NCBI GenBank assembly: GCA_004555245.1
Contig: SFIS01000099.1
Coordinates: 1-6,734 of the forward strand
Reading direction: 5' to 3'
Length of the DNA: 6,734 bases
Source: Bacteroidales bacterium
GTDB lineage: Bacteria; Bacteroidota; Bacteroidia; Bacteroidales; Bacteroidaceae
The notes under the pieces are model-generated. The model was given only the letters and a program-made list of their open reading frames with translations. It made no database searches and was not told the DNA's origin. This document shows, one piece after another, positions 6,250 to 6,734 of the stretch. A program made the position numbers and the translations under genes. Within the stretch, counting starts at the first letter, position 1. Each line of letters starts with the position of its first letter.

Positions 6250-6649
6250 CTGCATAAGAGTTGAGCGAGACAGCTGTCGTGCTGCCCGAGACGGTATATT
6301 CGACACTGACAGCCTTGCCGTCGGTGGTGTAAGCTTCTACTTTGGTTGGGGTGGAGATGAGGATGCAGTCTCCGCGGCGCATGATGCCGGGATCTGTCTC
6401 AACTGCCTTGATGTCTGCCGATTCGGAGAATGTGAAAGTCAGGACATCAGCGAGGGTGTATTGTGCTGTCGTCCCTTCTGCGGTCACGACAAGCATATTG
6501 TCCGCCACAGTCACCTCCGGATTTGTCGAGAGGAGGTATGTCTGTGTTGTGCCGTTGTCGAATGTGATGACAAGGCTCTTGCCTGCTCCGGATGCACTCA
6601 ATGACAACGCGAAGAGGAAGGATAGAAAGATCAGTGTAAGTCTGTTCAT
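6131..6649 (-). CDS. Small secreted beta-rich protein, C-terminus apparently altered, overlapping the enzyme gene
   Basis: The 172-residue frame starts at an ATG at 6649 with a signal peptide (RLTLIFLSFLFALSLSASG). Residues about 25-75 (LVITFDNGTTQTYLL...MLVVTAEGTTAQYTLADVLTFTFS) form a short beta module found in small Prevotella secreted proteins and resembling the enzyme's N-terminal module. Residues about 96-131 (CILISTPTKVEAYTTDGKAVS...AVSLNS) resemble the first part of the common C-terminal tail that normally continues as LPKGVYIV plus basic residues. Here that end is missing: after SLNS the frame enters the start of the next gene and runs about 40 residues of Arg/His-rich sequence to a TAA at 6131, overlapping the enzyme gene by 119 bases. 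A deletion or frameshift at the gene junction is the simplest explanation. The signal peptide and body look intact, so a product may still be made. Role unknown; accessory glycan-binding or cell-surface function is a guess. Confidence 0.65.
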   Translation of the reverse strand: MNRLTLIFLSFLFALSLSASGAGKSLVITFDNGTTQTYLLSTNPEVTVADNMLVVTAEGTTAQYTLADVLTFTFSESADIKAVETDPGIMRRGDCILISTPTKVEAYTTDGKAVSVEYTVSGSTTAVSLNSYADDEEATIHPRRHPYIAHRLCTARRRQDNHHPQQREDISL

Positions 6650-6671
6650 TGTTGTTGACTATGATGAGTGG

Positions 6672-6718
6672 AAGGGACAGGCGCATATACCCTATACGTG
6701 GGGTGGCGCCTGTCCCTT
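6672..6718. repeat. Strong hairpin upstream of the operon's first gene
   Basis: Perfect 13-bp arms AAGGGACAGGCGC (6672-6684) and GCGCCTGTCCCTT (6706-6718) flank a 21-base loop that itself contains a short ACCC/GGGT pair (6689-6692 with 6701-6704). It ends 22 bases upstream of the ATG at 6649. Neither side is followed by a good T run, so it may be a weak terminator of a gene beyond the window, or a leader or intergenic-mRNA structure. No -7 box is seen in 6650-6734, so the operon's promoter may lie outside. Confidence 0.7.
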
Positions 6719-6734
6719 GTCATGTGTTCTTGTA

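Noticed and set aside
6250..6306. Upstream extension of the GH26-GH5 gene to an ATG at 6306
   Set aside because: It would place 19 residues before a textbook signal peptide and overlaps the upstream gene further; the ATGs at 6255, 6249 or 6246 fit better.
6152..6604. Open plus-strand frame of 150 codons
   Set aside because: It is antisense to the small secreted protein and the start of the enzyme; no recognisable features.

Overview
The window looks like Bacteroidales DNA, most likely Prevotella or a close relative. The protein-coding DNA has moderate GC and is separated by an AT-rich intergenic promoter region. There is a Bacteroidetes-style -7 promoter box (TAAATTTG), start sites without clear Shine-Dalgarno sequences, and Prevotella-type secreted proteins, including a C-terminal tail ending LPRGIYVVNGRK. 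No RNA gene, insertion sequence or CRISPR array is visible.

From left to right: a plus-strand gene ends at base 76 (last 24 codons only). It is convergent with a large minus-strand gene (127-2379) for a 750-residue secreted multidomain surface protein that has its own putative promoter at about 2420. A 380-base gap (2380-2761) holds that promoter, a run of eight G, an inverted repeat, a 39-bp tandem repeat and an intrinsic terminator.

To the right of the terminator is a tightly packed minus-strand operon, read from high to low coordinates. It encodes (i) a small secreted beta-rich protein (6131-6649) whose normal C-terminal tail seems lost and whose frame runs 119 bases into the next gene; (ii) a secreted two-enzyme polypeptide (3904-6249) with a GH26 beta-mannanase module followed by a GH5 module, probably subfamily 4, both with complete catalytic pairs; and (iii) a lipoprotein (2762-3904) with a GH26 fold but without either catalytic glutamate, starting on the last base of the enzyme's stop codon.

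Together these suggest a glucomannan or galactomannan utilisation locus. The fused enzyme would cut beta-mannan and mixed or glucan backbones. The lipid-anchored GH26-like protein, unlikely to be a normal mannanase, may bind the glycan or its oligosaccharides. The small first protein and the N-terminus of the enzyme appear to carry the same roughly 70-residue module, so that module may be an accessory or anchoring domain occurring both free and fused. The most noteworthy candidate is the probable GH26 pseudoenzyme translationally coupled to an active GH26-GH5 enzyme.
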